DNA of 14,071 bases from an uncultured Ruminococcus sp. (GTDB taxonomy: Bacteria > Bacillota > Clostridia > Oscillospirales > Ruminococcaceae), in assembly GCA_946537565.1 (NCBI GenBank), contig CAMNFW010000029.1, positions 1 through 14,071 on the forward strand. Reading direction: 5' to 3'. Position 1 is the stretch's first letter. Every line of letters starts with the position of its first letter. The notes below the pieces were generated by a model. The model saw nothing but the letters and a program-made list of their open reading frames with translations. It did no database searches and was not told the origin of the DNA. This document shows positions 13,092 to 14,071 of this stretch, piece by piece. Both the position numbers and the translations under genes were made by a program.

Positions 13092-14071
13092 ATGTTCAAC
13101 ATTGCTGTCGCACAGTCAGGCGGTCCTACCTCTGCCATAAACGCATCATTGGTAGGTGTTTTCAAGGAAGCCCTCAGGCATACCTCTATCGACGCAATCT
13201 TCGGCTCCATCAACGGCATCGAAGGTATTATTGACAATCATTTAGTTGATCTTAAGTCAATTATTCTTACAAATGATGATATGGAGCTGCTCCGTCAGAC
13301 TCCTTCTACTGTTCTTGGCTCATGCAGATACAAGCTCCCCTCTCCTGAAGAAGATCAGGATATATACGATAAGATCGTCAGCACTCTGAAGCAGCGTAAT
13401 ATCGGCGCTTTCTTCTATATCGGCGGTAACGATTCAATGGACACCGTCAACAAACTGTCTGAATATTTTAAATCTATTGACCTGGATATCAAGGTGATCG
13501 GTATCCCGAAAACTATTGACAACGACCTCTGCATCACCGACCACACTCCCGGCTTCGGCTCCGCTGCAAAATATGTCGCTGCTACTATGCACGAAATTAC
13601 CCGTGACAGTATCGTTTACAGTATCCCGTCTGTTACTATCGTCGAGATCATGGGCCGTCATGCCGGCTGGCTTACAGCTTCAAGTGCTGTCCTTCACGCT
13701 GTGGGCGAAACTGCTCCTCATCTGGTGTATGTTCCGGAAGCTCCCTTCTCACTGGAAGGCTTTCTTTCTGATGTCCGTCAGGAAATGTCAAAACATAAGG
13801 CTGTTATAGTTGCAGTTTCTGAAGGAATAGAAGTACCTGAGGGCGTTCAGTCCGGTCTTGTGGACAATTTCGGACATAAATATCTCTCAGGAATCGGAAA
13901 ATATCTGGAAGATATCGTCCGCAAGGAAATAGGCTGCAAGGTCCGTTCAATTGAACTGAATGTTATGCAGCGCTGTTCGTCACATCTCGCTTCCCGTACA
14001 GATATCGACGAATCCGAAGCGATCGGTGCAGAGGGTGTAAAATGTGCTGTAAGAGGCGAAACCGGAAAGGT
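13092..14071 (+). CDS. PPi-dependent 6-phosphofructokinase, cut by the right edge
   Basis: A phosphofructokinase-family enzyme of glycolysis, incomplete at the right edge with 326 codons visible and no stop. It begins MFNIAVAQSGGPTSAINASL, the nucleotide-fold start of the family. Residue choices at the phosphoryl-donor site point to pyrophosphate rather than ATP: GGNDS (111-115) has Asp where ATP enzymes have the second Gly of GGDGS, and PKTIDND (139-145) has Lys where ATP enzymes have Gly. Asp143 is the expected catalytic base, and the substrate-binding MGRHAGW (187-193) is present. Unusually, the third residue of the donor motif is Asn113 instead of Asp. AAGGA lies about 12 nt before the ATG, a long spacing. 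The gene has its own strong promoter. PPi-type enzymes save ATP and run reversibly, which suits a fermenting anaerobe. Confidence 0.92.
   Translation, partial: MFNIAVAQSGGPTSAINASLVGVFKEALRHTSIDAIFGSINGIEGIIDNHLVDLKSIILTNDDMELLRQTPSTVLGSCRYKLPSPEEDQDIYDKIVSTLKQRNIGAFFYIGGNDSMDTVNKLSEYFKSIDLDIKVIGIPKTIDNDLCITDHTPGFGSAAKYVAATMHEITRDSIVYSIPSVTIVEIMGRHAGWLTASSAVLHAVGETAPHLVYVPEAPFSLEGFLSDVRQEMSKHKAVIVAVSEGIEVPEGVQSGLVDNFGHKYLSGIGKYLEDIVRKEIGCKVRSIELNVMQRCSSHLASRTDIDESEAIGAEGVKCAVRGETGK

Noticed and set aside
13434..13809. Open frames on both strands inside the phosphofructokinase gene
   Set aside because: The real frame (from 13092) is continuous to the right edge and carries the GGNDS, PKTIDND and MGRHAGW motifs; the others are shadows.
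1..14071. CRISPR arrays, transposons, tRNA genes, phage or defence genes
   Set aside because: No regularly spaced repeats, transposase or integrase motifs, tRNA-like cloverleaf or recognisable defence domains were seen.

Overview
The window looks like chromosome of an anaerobic, gut-type Ruminococcus or a close relative (Oscillospiraceae, Bacillota). The evidence is a type I dockerin on a secreted protein (a cellulosome-type module typical of fibrolytic and amylolytic ruminococci and clostridia), a PPi-type phosphofructokinase, moderate GC content, strong AAGGAG/GGAGG ribosome binding sites and short TTG.../TATAAT promoters. The species assignment is inference. I see no tRNA, rRNA, CRISPR array, insertion sequence or phage gene.

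Layout. Everything from 1 to about 10604 is read from the minus strand and everything from 11013 to the right edge from the plus strand, so the 408-bp gap at 10605-11012 is a divergent promoter region. Reading leftward from it, the first minus-strand unit (10604 to 8551) encodes an acyl-CoA synthetase and a hotdog thioesterase and ends in a 12-bp terminator hairpin at 8505-8536. The second unit starts at a promoter at 8434-8462. It encodes a MoxR-type AAA+ ATPase, a DUF58 membrane protein, a TgpA-like membrane transglutaminase and a secreted C39-like cysteine peptidase with Ig-like, SH3-like and dockerin parts. After a structured 72-nt gap come prmA and a GTG-initiated protein of unknown function, and the unit ends at a terminator at 124-155. 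A further minus-strand gene starts at 53 and runs off the left edge with its own promoter and ribosome binding site.

On the plus strand, 11013-12905 encodes a soluble protein joining a LacI/GalR-type sugar-binding fold to a GGDEF diguanylate cyclase domain, followed by a terminator. A strong promoter (perfect TTGACA) then drives a PPi-dependent phosphofructokinase that is cut by the right edge of the window.

How the parts may work together. MoxR, DUF58 and transglutaminase proteins commonly occur as a unit, with the ATPase thought to act as a chaperone-like remodeller of an envelope complex. Here the unit is followed 21 nt downstream by a secreted dockerin-bearing peptidase, which links an envelope protein-processing system to cellulosome-like surface assembly. 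This is the most unusual combination in the window. The synthetase/thioesterase pair probably activates and recycles an acyl or aryl acid. The LacI-GGDEF protein would couple an intracellular ligand, perhaps a sugar, to cyclic-di-GMP. I found no sequence that clearly represents a wholly new system; most genes belong to recognisable families in a few uncommon combinations.
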